A program made the translations under genes and the position numbers. DNA of 40,494 nt, taken from NCBI RefSeq assembly GCF_003730275.1, contig NZ_QTTA01000009.1, positions 1 through 40,494 on the forward strand. The letters are read 5' to 3'. Under the pieces are notes generated by a model that ran no database searches, was not told the DNA's origin, and saw only the letters and a list, made by a program, of their open reading frames with translations. Positions 7,882-16,800 of the stretch are shown here, one piece after another. Source of the DNA: Brevundimonas halotolerans (GTDB lineage: Bacteria; Pseudomonadota; Alphaproteobacteria; Caulobacterales; Caulobacteraceae). Every line of letters begins with the position of its first letter. The first letter of the stretch is position 1.

Positions 7882-10800
7882 TTACGGCTCGCTCGCCGGC
7901 TCAGGATCGGGCTCCCCCCGCCGGGCACGGTTCAGCGCCAGGATGTCGGAGACGATCTGGTCCAGATTGAAGGTCGTGTCGAGCGTCAGCCGGATGCCGG
8001 TATCGGACGGCAGCTCCAGCGGCTGGCCGAGGAAATCGCGCCGGATCACATCCAGCAGGCCCAGCCGCAGTTCCTGGCGCTCGGGTGGGTCGTGACGCCC
8101 CATGATGCGGAACAGCACCCCCAGCCGCCCGCCGTCCAGACTGTCGACGCGGGCGGTCAGGCTGTCGAACGCCATATATTCCATCGCCTGATAGGCCAGG
8201 TCCTCGACCACGCCCGGCGGGATCGCCTCGCCCCCGCCTCCCGCTTCCAGCCCGGACAGCGCCTCGCGCTGGATCGACAAACGCCCCGGCTGGACAGCCT
8301 GCAGCGACCCGCCCGAGATGCGGATCTGGCCATCCGGGCTGCGCACGAACGGGATGCTGCCCGAGACGACGGCATCCAGCTGCACCTTGTCGCCAAAGCC
8401 CGCCCCCGCAACCAGATCGCCCACCTGCACCCGTTCGAGCAGGACCGTCCCGCCCCAGGGAACGGCCGGGTCCAGCGGGATGTCGAAGGGTTCGACGGTG
8501 ACCTGTCCGGCCCCCACCGCCAGCTCTGCACCCGAAACGGACAGCGCCGCCTTGTCCAGGGTGAAGGTCACGCCGAGATCAGAGACGCCACCCGCGATCT
8601 CCAGCGATCGGGCAGTCAGCGACTGGTCCGGCGCGGTGGTCAGCGGAGCGAGGCTGGTGAAGTCGACAGAGCCTTCCAGCCCCATGATCTGTCCGGCGGG
8701 GCTGGAAAACGTCAGGTCGCGAAGCGCCAGTCGTCCGGTGCTGGTCCCGTCCACGGGCGTCCAGGCGATCCGCCCGTCAAAGCGCGCCACGCCGGTGACC
8801 GGTTCACCGACCAGATCCGCGGCGAGCGGCGTCAGGATCGACGGTTGAAGACCCCCTTTGGCAAAGCTCAGGTCTCCGGTGGAGATATCAACGCCGCCGA
8901 CACCCGTCAGGCCGTCGTGCGCCAGGTCCAGCTGCGCCACCTCTCTGCCGTTCCGGGTCAGGACAAAGTCCCCCGTCCACGAGTCGCCCCGCATCCGGGC
9001 CATGCCCCGCCCTTCCAGCGGGTGAAAGCGGATCGGCCGGGTCGCATCCTCGATCCGGGCCTCGCCGACCGTCAGGTCCAGCGACAGGCCTTGCGGGCGT
9101 CCGACGACCTGAAGTGCGCCACTCAGGTCCTCGACCCCGAGCGCGAGGAAGGGCGCCCGTCCCGAGCCGCCCGCCAGTTGCCCGTCCACCCGCCAGCCGC
9201 CGTCGGCGATCCACACCAGAGGCGCGCGCCCTGTCGGGCATAGGCCAGTGGCCACGTGCGCAACGTCATTCTCGCCCAGTTCCAGCCGTTCCGCGGTGAC
9301 GGCCAGACAGTCTGTGGTGGTGACGGTCAGCACCCCGCCCACGTTCTGCAAACGTCCGTCGCCGGACACGGTCAGGCCGCGCCCGAGACCGAAGTCCAGT
9401 GTGGCTTGACCGTCGAAATCCGCCAAGAACCCGCCGGGGATCAGGGCCCAGCGTGGCACGGAAACCTCGGCCTCGGGCAGGCCGCCACCACCTGTCGAGG
9501 TCAGGCGCAACTGCCCCCCCGGGGCCTCGCCGTCCCGCAGCACCAGAACGGGGGCATCGCCCTCGCGGATCGTGAGCTGACCCCCGCTGAGTGGCCGGAT
9601 GGCGACGGGCCGGGTCAGGTCCAGACGCCCGCCGCCGACCCCTGAGCGATAGACAAAGCCAGGCGCGTTCAGCCGGAAATCGCCCAGCGCGGCCTTCATC
9701 GCGCCAAGCTCCGGCACGTCATCTGCGGCGCGCGCTCCCAGCAGGGGCCAGCGGCCCTGGGCGGCGGACATCTGTCCGGTCAGGCGCAGCGCCCCGTCCG
9801 AGACCAGATCGAGATTAAGCCGGCCCGACACACCGGCCAGTCGCAACTCGCCTGAGGACAACTGTCCCGCAGTGGCCTGCCACGTCCCGGTGACCTCGAA
9901 CCGGCCCTCGCGGCCCCCGGCGACCAGACGCGGCGTGGCAAGGTCGACATCGCGACCGCCAAAGGCCTCGCTGTCAAAGCGGACAGCCCGAACCCGGGCC
10001 GGGCCCACAAGGCTCCAGCGCGCGGCCTCGGCGGACAGATCGAGCGTTGTCGTAGCGTCACCCAACTCCACTCGAGCCTCCGTCACGGTTGAGCCTGCTG
10101 CCGTGAACCGCCCGGCTGTGGTTGTCCCCCGGCTGCGTCCCTCAAACCGGGGGCGGGTCAGAATGCCGTCGAACTGTCCGTCGCCGGACATGTCGATCGA
10201 CACAGTCTGCGCCTCGGTGTCACCGGCAGAATAGGTCGCCGCATCCAGCGACAGCTCGATCTGCCCCGGCCCGTCGAGCCTCAGCGGGGTTCCTTTCGGA
10301 TAGGGGAGGACGGCCTCGACATTGAGCGTCAAATCACGGGCGATGGTGTCCGCACCGCTCGCGTTGTCGGCTGCCGCGGTCAGGCTGAGGGTCATGCGAT
10401 CGCTGCGCGTGGTCAGGTCCAGATCTGCGCTCAGCCCCCGAACGGACTGGTCATCCAGCGCCAGCGCCGACTTCGGCATGCGGGCCGTCAGTCGGACCAG
10501 ACGACTGTCCTCGATCCGGGCATCCGCCAGCACTCGCACGGGGCCGTATGCCGTGGTGAGGCGCAACTCGCCCTGCTCGACCAGAACCAGGGGGGAAGAG
10601 GCCTCGGGCTGGACCGGTCGGCCCGTGAACCGTTCGATCAGGGGATCCAGGCTGCCGAAGCTGAAGCGCCCGTCCTGCCAGGTGGCTCTGAGTGAGGGCG
10701 CCACCAGTCGGATGCGGCTGGGGCGGGCGCCGAACCCGACCTCAGACCAGGGGGCGGTCAGGCTGTAATCTACCTCAACCCGCTCGGCGACGAAGTCCGG

Positions 10801-11070
10801 GTCCTCGGGATCTCCGACCAGAATACGCCCGACAAAGCCGTTCAGCTCGATCCGCTCGACCTCGACCTCGGCGGCGATCCCCTGTCGGTCCAGCCAGCCG
10901 ACCAGAATCTCGCGCGCCAACATCCGCCGGTTCAGATAAAGCGCCGCCAGCAGGATCAACACGCCGACGATGACCGCAGTCAGCACGCGCGGCCACGCCC
11001 GCCCGGGCCGCTTCCGAACGGGGGGAGGCGGACGGTCCGTGTCTCCAGGTGCTGGCGGGGAGGTGCTCAC
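7882..11070 (-). CDS. ydbH: YdbH family AsmA-like intermembrane protein
   Basis: The 1062-residue protein has a proline-rich cytoplasmic start, one membrane anchor (about residues 29-48, LTAVIVGVLILLAALYL) and a very long beta-rich periplasmic body, as in AsmA-like lipid-bridge proteins. The C-terminal half contains the YdbH pattern LRDLTFSSPAGQIMGLEGSVDF followed by DLGVTFTL and the ending GIRLTLDTTFNLDQIVSDIL. Its partner genes ynbE and ydbL follow directly. The expected role is phospholipid passage between the inner and outer membrane, by analogy with E. coli. The start MSTSPPAPGD is the first one compatible with the anchor. Confidence 0.88.
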   Translation of the reverse strand: MSTSPPAPGDTDRPPPPVRKRPGRAWPRVLTAVIVGVLILLAALYLNRRMLAREILVGWLDRQGIAAEVEVERIELNGFVGRILVGDPEDPDFVAERVEVDYSLTAPWSEVGFGARPSRIRLVAPSLRATWQDGRFSFGSLDPLIERFTGRPVQPEASSPLVLVEQGELRLTTAYGPVRVLADARIEDSRLVRLTARMPKSALALDDQSVRGLSADLDLTTRSDRMTLSLTAAADNASGADTIARDLTLNVEAVLPYPKGTPLRLDGPGQIELSLDAATYSAGDTEAQTVSIDMSGDGQFDGILTRPRFEGRSRGTTTAGRFTAAGSTVTEARVELGDATTTLDLSAEAARWSLVGPARVRAVRFDSEAFGGRDVDLATPRLVAGGREGRFEVTGTWQATAGQLSSGELRLAGVSGRLNLDLVSDGALRLTGQMSAAQGRWPLLGARAADDVPELGAMKAALGDFRLNAPGFVYRSGVGGGRLDLTRPVAIRPLSGGQLTIREGDAPVLVLRDGEAPGGQLRLTSTGGGGLPEAEVSVPRWALIPGGFLADFDGQATLDFGLGRGLTVSGDGRLQNVGGVLTVTTTDCLAVTAERLELGENDVAHVATGLCPTGRAPLVWIADGGWRVDGQLAGGSGRAPFLALGVEDLSGALQVVGRPQGLSLDLTVGEARIEDATRPIRFHPLEGRGMARMRGDSWTGDFVLTRNGREVAQLDLAHDGLTGVGGVDISTGDLSFAKGGLQPSILTPLAADLVGEPVTGVARFDGRIAWTPVDGTSTGRLALRDLTFSSPAGQIMGLEGSVDFTSLAPLTTAPDQSLTARSLEIAGGVSDLGVTFTLDKAALSVSGAELAVGAGQVTVEPFDIPLDPAVPWGGTVLLERVQVGDLVAGAGFGDKVQLDAVVSGSIPFVRSPDGQIRISGGSLQAVQPGRLSIQREALSGLEAGGGGEAIPPGVVEDLAYQAMEYMAFDSLTARVDSLDGGRLGVLFRIMGRHDPPERQELRLGLLDVIRRDFLGQPLELPSDTGIRLTLDTTFNLDQIVSDILALNRARRGEPDPEPASEP

Positions 11071-11478
11071 GAGACGGCTATAACCTGTCCCTGAACGGGA
11101 CGCGCCTGTTTGACGCCCCGGTCCCTGTCCGGTTCAGCTGTGCAGGCGGATGCACGGGCTGTTGCTTCATGAGCACTGTATGGTTGCCCCAAGAACACTG
11201 GTTGAACGATCGAATGTTGTCAGCGATCTCGCGCAATTCAGGGCCGGATTCGCCGTTCTCATCCCGCATAACTCGAAGCAGACGACTTTGTTCTCGCTAT
11301 GTCTGCCTTGAACACGGAAAAACAGGCTTTGCCATTAAGACTTCGTAACCCTTGCGCTTCACATTGGGGGGCTGACGGGCTATAGGCGGACCTCCGGTGC
11401 CGGAGGGGCGTCTTCGGCGCGGAACTTGCTGGTATCACGCGTGGCGCCGTATGGGCGTCGTCGATATGTCGGGAAACG
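11071..11478. other. 408-base non-coding gap between divergent genes
   Basis: This gap separates ydbH (minus) from the M23 peptidase (plus) and must hold both promoters. Base composition is lower in GC at 11200-11350 than in the neighbours. Frames at 11049-11348 (plus) and 11078-11269 (minus) have no recognisable protein, no good ribosome site and no usual codon bias, so I call no gene. TTAAGACTTCGTAAC at 11336-11350 is an imperfect CtrA-like site. Confidence 0.5.
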
Positions 11479-12819
11479 ATGGCTCAATTTGATCCGCGCC
11501 GCCAACCGATGCGCCTTGCGCCGCACATCTTCACCGCCTGCGCGGCCCTGATGGTCGCCATGCTGGCGGGCCGGGTCTACCACCCGGTAAGGGCCGAGGT
11601 TCCCGTTGCTGTCAGTGCCGAGTCCATCACCCAGCTTGAAGCCCAGGCGATCGCCGCCGCCGGAACCCTGGCCGGCATGGGCGCACCGGAAGCCATCCCG
11701 GTCCAGATCCGCAAGGGCGAAACCTTCGAGCAGGCCGTGCGCCGCACCGGTATCCCGGACGAGGAAGCCCGCGCTGTTACCGAGACCATCGCCAACGCCT
11801 ATGATGTCAACGAACTGCGCGCCGGTCTCCGGTTCGAGACGGCCATCGCCCAGCCGCGCGGCGGCCGGGGCGGGGCGCGCCTGATCGGCCTGACCATGCG
11901 TACGGGTCCGGCCAGCCAACTGACCGTGTCGCGCACCTTTGACGGCGCCCTTCGCCTGCGCGCCATCGAGGAAAAGGTCACCCACGAGACCGTGGTGGTC
12001 CGTAGCACTGTCAAGGGCTCGATCTATGCCACCGCCCGTCAGGCCGGCGCCAACGGCCAGGTGATCCGCAAGGCGACCCAGCTGTTCTCGCACAAATTCG
12101 ACCTGGATCGGGATATCCGGGCCTCCGACGAGTTTGTACTGGTGTTCAGCCAGACCGTCACCGAAAGCGGCCGCGTGGTTGAGGCCGGCGAGCTTCTGTA
12201 TGCCGAGCTCAAGGGTCAGGTCTTTTACCGATTCAAGCCGGCCAACTCGGCCGAGGCCCAGTATTTCGATGCTTCGGGCAAGAATATGCGCTCGGCCTTC
12301 ATGCGCACGCCGCTGGACCGGGCCCGGGTCAGCTCCTCCTATGGCTATCGCCGTCACCCGATCTCCGGCTACCGCCGCATGCACCAGGGCATCGACTTCG
12401 CCGCGCCGACCGGCACGCCCGTTCTCGCCCCCGCCGATGGCGTGGTGGTCGAGGCGCGTCGCTGGGGCGGCTATGGCAACTGGCTGCGCATCCGTCACTC
12501 CAACGGCCTTGAAACCGGCTATGCCCACCTGTCGCGCTACGGCTCGGGCATCCGCGCCGGCGTCCGGGTCCGTCAGGGCCAGGTCGTCGCCTATGTCGGC
12601 TCGACCGGCGCCTCTACAGGCCCGCACCTTCACTATGAGATCTGGCAGAACGGCCGACGGATCAACCCGTCCGGGGTCAAGACCCAGGAGGGCACCATCC
12701 TCGGCGGAGCTGATCTGGCCGCCTTCCGCGCCGAGAAGACCCGCATCGACCGCGTGATCCTGTCAGGCGGCGAGCAGCGCCCGACCACGGCCGGGGGCCT
12801 GCGCCGCGTCGGCGCCTGA
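11479..12819 (+). CDS. M23 family metallopeptidase (murein endopeptidase)
   Basis: The 446-residue protein has one N-terminal hydrophobic segment (ACAALMVAMLAG), a central region and a C-terminal peptidase M23 (LytM) domain. Zinc ligands are visible: His302 and Asp306 in HQGIDFA and His385 in HLHYE, with His383 as the catalytic partner. The central part has an RKGETFEQAV stretch like the beginning of an OapA/LysM-like domain. Such proteins cut peptidoglycan cross-links during growth and division, or act as DipM/EnvC-like activators if inactive; all LAS residues are present here, so activity is likely. GGGAAACG precedes the ATG. Confidence 0.92.
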   Translation: MAQFDPRRQPMRLAPHIFTACAALMVAMLAGRVYHPVRAEVPVAVSAESITQLEAQAIAAAGTLAGMGAPEAIPVQIRKGETFEQAVRRTGIPDEEARAVTETIANAYDVNELRAGLRFETAIAQPRGGRGGARLIGLTMRTGPASQLTVSRTFDGALRLRAIEEKVTHETVVVRSTVKGSIYATARQAGANGQVIRKATQLFSHKFDLDRDIRASDEFVLVFSQTVTESGRVVEAGELLYAELKGQVFYRFKPANSAEAQYFDASGKNMRSAFMRTPLDRARVSSSYGYRRHPISGYRRMHQGIDFAAPTGTPVLAPADGVVVEARRWGGYGNWLRIRHSNGLETGYAHLSRYGSGIRAGVRVRQGQVVAYVGSTGASTGPHLHYEIWQNGRRINPSGVKTQEGTILGGADLAAFRAEKTRIDRVILSGGEQRPTTAGGLRRVGA

Positions 12820-12850
12820 GCCCGCGGTCTTTCCAGACAAAACCGAACGA

Positions 12851-13600
12851 TCAGACTGACCGCATAGCCTCGACGGCTGCGATCATGCGCGCCAGATCGC
12901 CGGGACCCGACAGCCGGTGGTCCCCGTCGGCGATAAGGTCCAGCCGCACCTCCGCCGACTCCAGCTGCGCGATCAGGGCCAGCTGGTGGCGCCAGGGCAC
13001 AGAGGTGTCCTTTCGTCCCTGCAGGATGTGCACCGGACACCGGACCGGCAGGGGGCCTTCCGGCAGCACGCGCGTGCGGGCCTCCTCGAACATCGTCCGG
13101 GTCAGCACATAGGGCCCCAGCCCCTCGTCCGGCATCAGGGTCTCGCCGGTCTCCAGAATCTCGGCCTGACGGTCCGGCCCCAGGTCCGGCCACATCAGCC
13201 GTTCGGTAAAGTCCTGCGCCGGATTAATCAGCACCAGACCCTTGACCGCCTGCGGCCGTGCCAGCGTCAGGTTCAGCGCCACCCAGCCGCCCATCGACGA
13301 TCCGACCGGCACCACCTGCCGCCCGCCCGTCCCGACCAGATGATCGACCAGGGCACAGGCATCCTCGCACCACCTGCCGACGGTGGCCTTGCGCCATTCC
13401 CCCGTCGACTGCCCGTGGGCGAAATGGTCATAGCGCACGAAGGCCCAGCCCCGTTCGCGCGCGGCAGCCTCAAGCGCCAGCGCCTTGGTCCCCTCCATGT
13501 CCGAGCGAAAGCCCCCGACCCACAGGACGACGGGCCCCTCGCCTTCAACCTGTTTCAGGGCCAGATGTTCGCCGTCGGGACGGGTCAGGTGATCGGTCAT
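12851..13600 (-). CDS. Alpha/beta hydrolase
   Basis: The 249-residue protein has an alpha/beta-hydrolase fold: VVLWVGGFRSDMEG at the oxyanion loop, the nucleophile elbow GSSMGGW (serine), an acid in LQGRKDTSVPW and the catalytic histidine in DGDHRLSG. It resembles the small ABHD10/palmitoyl thioesterase-like group; the substrate cannot be told. The start at 13600 has AGGAG eleven bases or fewer upstream (CTCCT at 13607-13611 on the plus strand). A longer frame reaching 14176 runs antisense through the next gene and is rejected. It ends 31 bases from the M23 peptidase, convergent with it. Confidence 0.88.
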   Translation of the reverse strand: MTDHLTRPDGEHLALKQVEGEGPVVLWVGGFRSDMEGTKALALEAAARERGWAFVRYDHFAHGQSTGEWRKATVGRWCEDACALVDHLVGTGGRQVVPVGSSMGGWVALNLTLARPQAVKGLVLINPAQDFTERLMWPDLGPDRQAEILETGETLMPDEGLGPYVLTRTMFEEARTRVLPEGPLPVRCPVHILQGRKDTSVPWRHQLALIAQLESAEVRLDLIADGDHRLSGPGDLARMIAAVEAMRSV

Positions 13601-13672
13601 GTCCGGCTCCTCTCGCCATGGGTCGCAGACCCTGATAGCCAGACCTGACCCCGGAAGCGAAGACGGAATCGC

Positions 13673-14641
13673 ATGACACCCGCCCCCCAGGTCCTGTTCG
13701 TCACCTCCAATCGCATCGGCGACTGCGTGATTTCCTCGGGCGTGATCCGCGAGATCGGGCGACAATTTCCGGGTGCCGCGATCACCGTGGCCTGCGGTCG
13801 GCCCCCGGCTCCGTTCTTTCGCGCCGCCCCCGGGGTCGAGCGGATCATCATCCTCGACAAGAAGCCCATGTCCGGACACTGGTTCGACCTGTGGCGTCAG
13901 GTGCGGAACACCCGCTGGGACCTGGTGATCGACATCCGGGGCTCGGCCCTCGCCTGGCTGGTGCCCACGAGACGGCGCGTCGTCTACACCCGCCAGTGGG
14001 AGACCGGCGTCAGCAAGGTCGAGATGGTCACGCGCTTGACGGGCGCCGATGCCCCGCTGGATCCCGAAATCTTCCTCGACGACACGGCGCGCAGGGAAGC
14101 CGCCGCCGTCATCGATCCGCAGCTGGCGGCCGGAACCGGACCCGGTCCGATCATCGCCCTGGCGCCCATCGCCCACCAGCCGGGCAAGTCCTGGCCCGCC
14201 GACCGCTGGGGTCAGCTGGTCGAGCGGCTGAAGGCCGACCCCCGCTTTGACGGCTGGCGCTTCATGCCCGTCGGCGGCCCGGGCGACCGGCCCCCTGCCA
14301 CTCCGGCGCTAGAGGCGGCCGGGGATCGCGGCATCGACTGCGTCGGCAAGGGCGACATCCTGTGCTCGGCTGCGGCCATCGACCGTGCGGCCCTGTTCGT
14401 CGGCAATGACTCCGGCCTGATGCATGTCGCGGCGGCTCTCGGTCGGCCGACGCTCGGCCTGTTCGGCCCGACCCAGTGGTGGCTGTATGGCCCATGGGGG
14501 CCGAGGACCGCTACCGTGGCCTCCAATGAGACTCGGGGCCAGTTCGCCCCGATCGAGGATCTTACGGTCGATCGTGTCTTTTCTGCCGTGGTTGATCTGT
14601 ATGAGGCGTGGCCAGAGGGGCGTCCGGGGCCCACGCCTTGA
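13673..14641 (+). CDS. Glycosyltransferase family 9 (heptosyltransferase-like)
   Basis: The 322-residue protein has the GT9 architecture of ADP-heptose:LPS heptosyltransferases: an N-terminal Rossmann half starting VLFVTSNRIGDCVISS, and a C-terminal half with the donor-binding motif VGNDSGLMHVAAALGRPTLG followed by FGPTQ. The family transfers heptose or another sugar to the lipopolysaccharide core on the cytoplasmic face. The acceptor cannot be assigned because no other core gene is adjacent. It is divergent from the hydrolase across only 72 bases. No signal or membrane segment is seen. Confidence 0.88.
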   Translation: MTPAPQVLFVTSNRIGDCVISSGVIREIGRQFPGAAITVACGRPPAPFFRAAPGVERIIILDKKPMSGHWFDLWRQVRNTRWDLVIDIRGSALAWLVPTRRRVVYTRQWETGVSKVEMVTRLTGADAPLDPEIFLDDTARREAAAVIDPQLAAGTGPGPIIALAPIAHQPGKSWPADRWGQLVERLKADPRFDGWRFMPVGGPGDRPPATPALEAAGDRGIDCVGKGDILCSAAAIDRAALFVGNDSGLMHVAAALGRPTLGLFGPTQWWLYGPWGPRTATVASNETRGQFAPIEDLTVDRVFSAVVDLYEAWPEGRPGPTP

Positions 14642-14669
14642 AGATTGGGCCGCGTAGGGTCATATTGCG

Positions 14670-14713
14670 CTGTCAGGAAACGGGGCGGGTCGCCGCGCGT
14701 TTCCGTATGACAG
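14670..14713 (+). promoter_or_regulatory. Stable hairpin in the infC leader
   Basis: CTGTCA (14670-14675) plus GGAAACG (14676-14682) pair with CGTTTCC (14698-14704) and TGACAG (14708-14713), leaving a 3-base bulge; inside, GGCG (14684-14687) pairs with CGCC (14691-14694). The structure ends 39 bases before the ATT start. It has no following U-run, so it is better as an mRNA leader element or barrier than as a simple terminator. Function is inferred. Confidence 0.45.
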
Positions 14714-14752
14714 CCGCCAATCTTCTCTCGACCACATAAGGAAACGACGCCC

Positions 14753-15286
14753 ATTCGCCGTCCGATGCAAACTCCGCCCGTCAAGGATGGGCCGCCCATG
14801 AATCAGGATATCCGCGCCGCGCGCGTGCTCCTGATCGACCAGAACGGTGAAAAGCAGGGCGTAATGCCTCTGGCGTCCGCGCTGGAAGCCGCCGAAGAAG
14901 CCGGCATGGATCTTGTCCAGATCGTCTCGAACGCCGAGACGCCCGTCTGCAAAATCCTCGACTACGGCAAATTCCGCTTCGAGGAGCAGAAGAAGAAGGC
15001 CGCGGCGCGCAAGAAGCAGAAGGTCGTCGAGCTCAAGGAAATCAAGCTCCGGCCCAATATCGACACACACGACTATGACGTGAAGGCCAAGGCCATGCAC
15101 CGCTTCTTCGAGGAGGGCGACAAGGTCAAGGTGACCCTGCGCTTCCGCGGTCGCGAAATGGCCCACCCGGAACTCGGCATGAAACTGCTCAACAAGGTCC
15201 AGGCCGATTTTGAGGAAATCGCCAAGGTCGAATATGCCCCGCGTATGGAAGGCCGCCAGATGATCATGATCCTCGCGCCCCGCTAG
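14753..15286 (+). CDS. infC: Translation initiation factor IF-3
   Basis: The 177-residue protein is IF-3, which binds the 30S subunit and checks initiator tRNA and start codon. The N-domain ([18 protein letters not shown]), the lysine-rich linker ([14 protein letters not shown]) and the C-domain ([16 protein letters not shown] ... [13 protein letters not shown]) are all present. I place the start at the ATT at 14753 rather than the ATG at 14765: AAGGAAA at 14738-14744 is at correct distance only from the ATT, the extra residues read [15 protein letters not shown] as in relatives I recall, and infC is the classic gene with a non-canonical AUU-type start used for autoregulation. If ATG at 14765 is used the protein has 173 residues. 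Confidence 0.97.
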   Translation: MRRPMQTPPVKDGPPMNQDIRAARVLLIDQNGEKQGVMPLASALEAAEEAGMDLVQIVSNAETPVCKILDYGKFRFEEQKKKAAARKKQKVVELKEIKLRPNIDTHDYDVKAKAMHRFFEEGDKVKVTLRFRGREMAHPELGMKLLNKVQADFEEIAKVEYAPRMEGRQMIMILAPR

Positions 15287-15313
15287 TTTTCCGACGCGAC
15301 CGCAAGACATCTG

Positions 15314-15344
15314 AACGCCCCGGTGCCGCCGCGCCGGGGCGTTT
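15314..15344 (+). terminator. Rho-independent terminator of infC
   Basis: AACGCCCCGG (15314-15323) pairs with CCGGGGCGTT (15334-15343) around a 10-base loop, followed by a short T-run (TTTCT). It ends the infC transcript; rpmI and rplT therefore need their own promoter. It may also stop the polymerase gene arriving from the other side. Confidence 0.82.
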
Positions 15345-15388
15345 CTGTATGGGCTTGCCTTTCTGAATTCCAATCCGCCGGATGGAGG

Positions 15389-16693
15389 CTACTCCCGGAA
15401 TTCTTCATCTTCGGGGATGCGGTTGAAGGCAATCTTGGCGCCCACATAGCTCGGCAAGTCCGCGCGGGGTCCGATGGAGACCGTGTCCTTGCCAAACCGG
15501 GCGTTCAACCGGTCCAGCGCCTGCGACAGGAGCAGGGAGCGGGACTGGCCGCCCTGATCCGGCGACCAGCCCAGCAGATCCGGCACAAAGCTGTCTACCG
15601 GGCGCAGGTCATGAACGGCCACCCCCACATAGTTGGGCGGGCGGTGCTCGATATCGGCACGTATGCCTTCCCAAAGGCGATCTACGGCCTTCAGCAGGAC
15701 AAAGCTGTCGCAGGTGGGGGCGAAGGTGCAGCTCAGTGACGCCACGTCGCGTCGCCGGGCCTTTCGCGGGGCGCCGTCGGGCATGTCCACGATCAGGGTC
15801 AGGGACCCTCCGGTCAGCTGTAGTCGGCGTAGACGGGCGCCGCATTTGACGGTCAATCGGCGGACGACGGCACGGGCGCCGTCGGGGGTTCGCATGGCCT
15901 GGGCCAGAACGTGGCTGTGGCTGATGGAGGCGCGCGGCCGCTCGGGCGGCTCTGCACTGTCAAGTCCGTGCAAGCCCCGCCAGATCCGTTCTCCCTCAAT
16001 ACTGTTCCACAGGCGTCGGACTTCGGCAGCTCCCAGTGCCCACAGCCCGGCCATGTCGTGAATCCCGGCCGCCTGCAGCCGGCGAGTCATGCGTGGCCCT
16101 ACACCCGGCAGGGCCGAGAGGGGCAGATCCAGCAGTCGCCCGGGCAGTTGGTCGGCACGCAGAACCGTCAGGCCGTCAGGTTTTTGCATGCCACAGGCGG
16201 TCTTCGCCAGCAGACGGCTGGGCGCCAGGCCGACCGATGAGCGCAGACAGTCACCCGCCGCCGCCTGGATCCCCGCCTGAACCCGCCGGGCCAACGGGAT
16301 TGCATTGGCCTCCAGCCGCTGAGGCCCGGTCAATTCACAGGCCGCCTCATCGATCGAGCAAACCTTCCAGATCGGCAGGTGCCTGTCGATTTCGGCCATG
16401 ATCTGCTTGTGAACGGTGACATAGAGGTCAGGGCGGGCCTCGACCACAGCCAAGCCAGGGCACAGTTTGCGGGCATCCATCACGCGGGTTCCGGTACGAA
16501 TTCCGAAGGGCCGGGCTTCATAGCTGGCGGCGATCGCGCAGGTGTATTCGGACGGCGCCGGTCGCACGATTACCGGTCGTCCCCGCAGGTCCGGCTGGTA
16601 TTGCTGCTCGACACTGGCGAAATAGCTGTTCAGGTCCAGAAACAGCCAACGCAGCCCGGCCCCGTCCTCATGGCGATCATCCGGCGTCTTCAT
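15389..16693 (-). CDS. SOS-regulated Y-family DNA polymerase (ImpB/MucB/SamB type)
   Basis: The 434-residue protein is a translesion polymerase. Catalytic carboxylates are present: Asp20 in LFLDLNSYFASVEQ and Asp115-Glu116 in CSIDEA. YEARPFGIRTGT is the usual finger region, LPGVGPRMTRRL is the helix-hairpin-helix, and the little finger follows. The end GAKIAFNRIPEDEEF is typical of a UmuC/ImpB-like group and lacks a clear QLxLF clamp motif. A perfect GTTC-N7-GTTC LexA box lies immediately upstream. No ribosome site is visible before the ATG at 16693, so translation may be leaderless. It stands alone, without imuA, dnaE2 or umuD, between infC and rpmI. Confidence 0.9.
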   Translation of the reverse strand: MKTPDDRHEDGAGLRWLFLDLNSYFASVEQQYQPDLRGRPVIVRPAPSEYTCAIAASYEARPFGIRTGTRVMDARKLCPGLAVVEARPDLYVTVHKQIMAEIDRHLPIWKVCSIDEAACELTGPQRLEANAIPLARRVQAGIQAAAGDCLRSSVGLAPSRLLAKTACGMQKPDGLTVLRADQLPGRLLDLPLSALPGVGPRMTRRLQAAGIHDMAGLWALGAAEVRRLWNSIEGERIWRGLHGLDSAEPPERPRASISHSHVLAQAMRTPDGARAVVRRLTVKCGARLRRLQLTGGSLTLIVDMPDGAPRKARRRDVASLSCTFAPTCDSFVLLKAVDRLWEGIRADIEHRPPNYVGVAVHDLRPVDSFVPDLLGWSPDQGGQSRSLLLSQALDRLNARFGKDTVSIGPRADLPSYVGAKIAFNRIPEDEEFRE

Positions 16694-16698
16694 GGGTA

Positions 16699-16713
16699 GA
16701 ACATACCATGAAC
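16699..16713 (-). promoter_or_regulatory. LexA operator (SOS box)
   Basis: On the minus strand the sequence is GTTC ATGGTAT GTTC, an exact match to the alphaproteobacterial LexA consensus GTTC-N7-GTTC. It ends six bases before the ATG of the Y-family polymerase, so bound LexA would block its promoter or start. Confidence 0.88.
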
Positions 16714-16753
16714 AAAATGCTCTCGGGAATGATCCGGTGCAGGAATCCTGCCC

Positions 16754-16782
16754 TTGCGTTTGGCGGGGCCTTGCCGTATGAC
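16754..16782 (+). promoter_or_regulatory. Possible promoter for rpmI-rplT
   Basis: TTGCGT (16754-16759) and TATGAC (16777-16782) are spaced by 17 bases, a passable housekeeping promoter. The gap between the polymerase and rpmI must hold one, since infC ends at its own terminator. The match is moderate only. Confidence 0.3.
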
Positions 16783-16800
16783 CCGCGCCTTCGCGTACCG

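Noticed and set aside
7636..9243. 535-residue frame antisense to ynbE and ydbH
   Set aside because: The minus strand has a clear operon with signal peptides; the plus frame has none of these.
11049..11348. 99-residue plus-strand frame in the ydbH/M23 gap
   Set aside because: No ribosome site, no domain, and it begins inside ydbH; atypical composition.
12851..14176. 441-residue extension of the alpha/beta hydrolase
   Set aside because: The extra part runs antisense through the GT9 gene, and the ATG at 13600 has a strong AGGAG.
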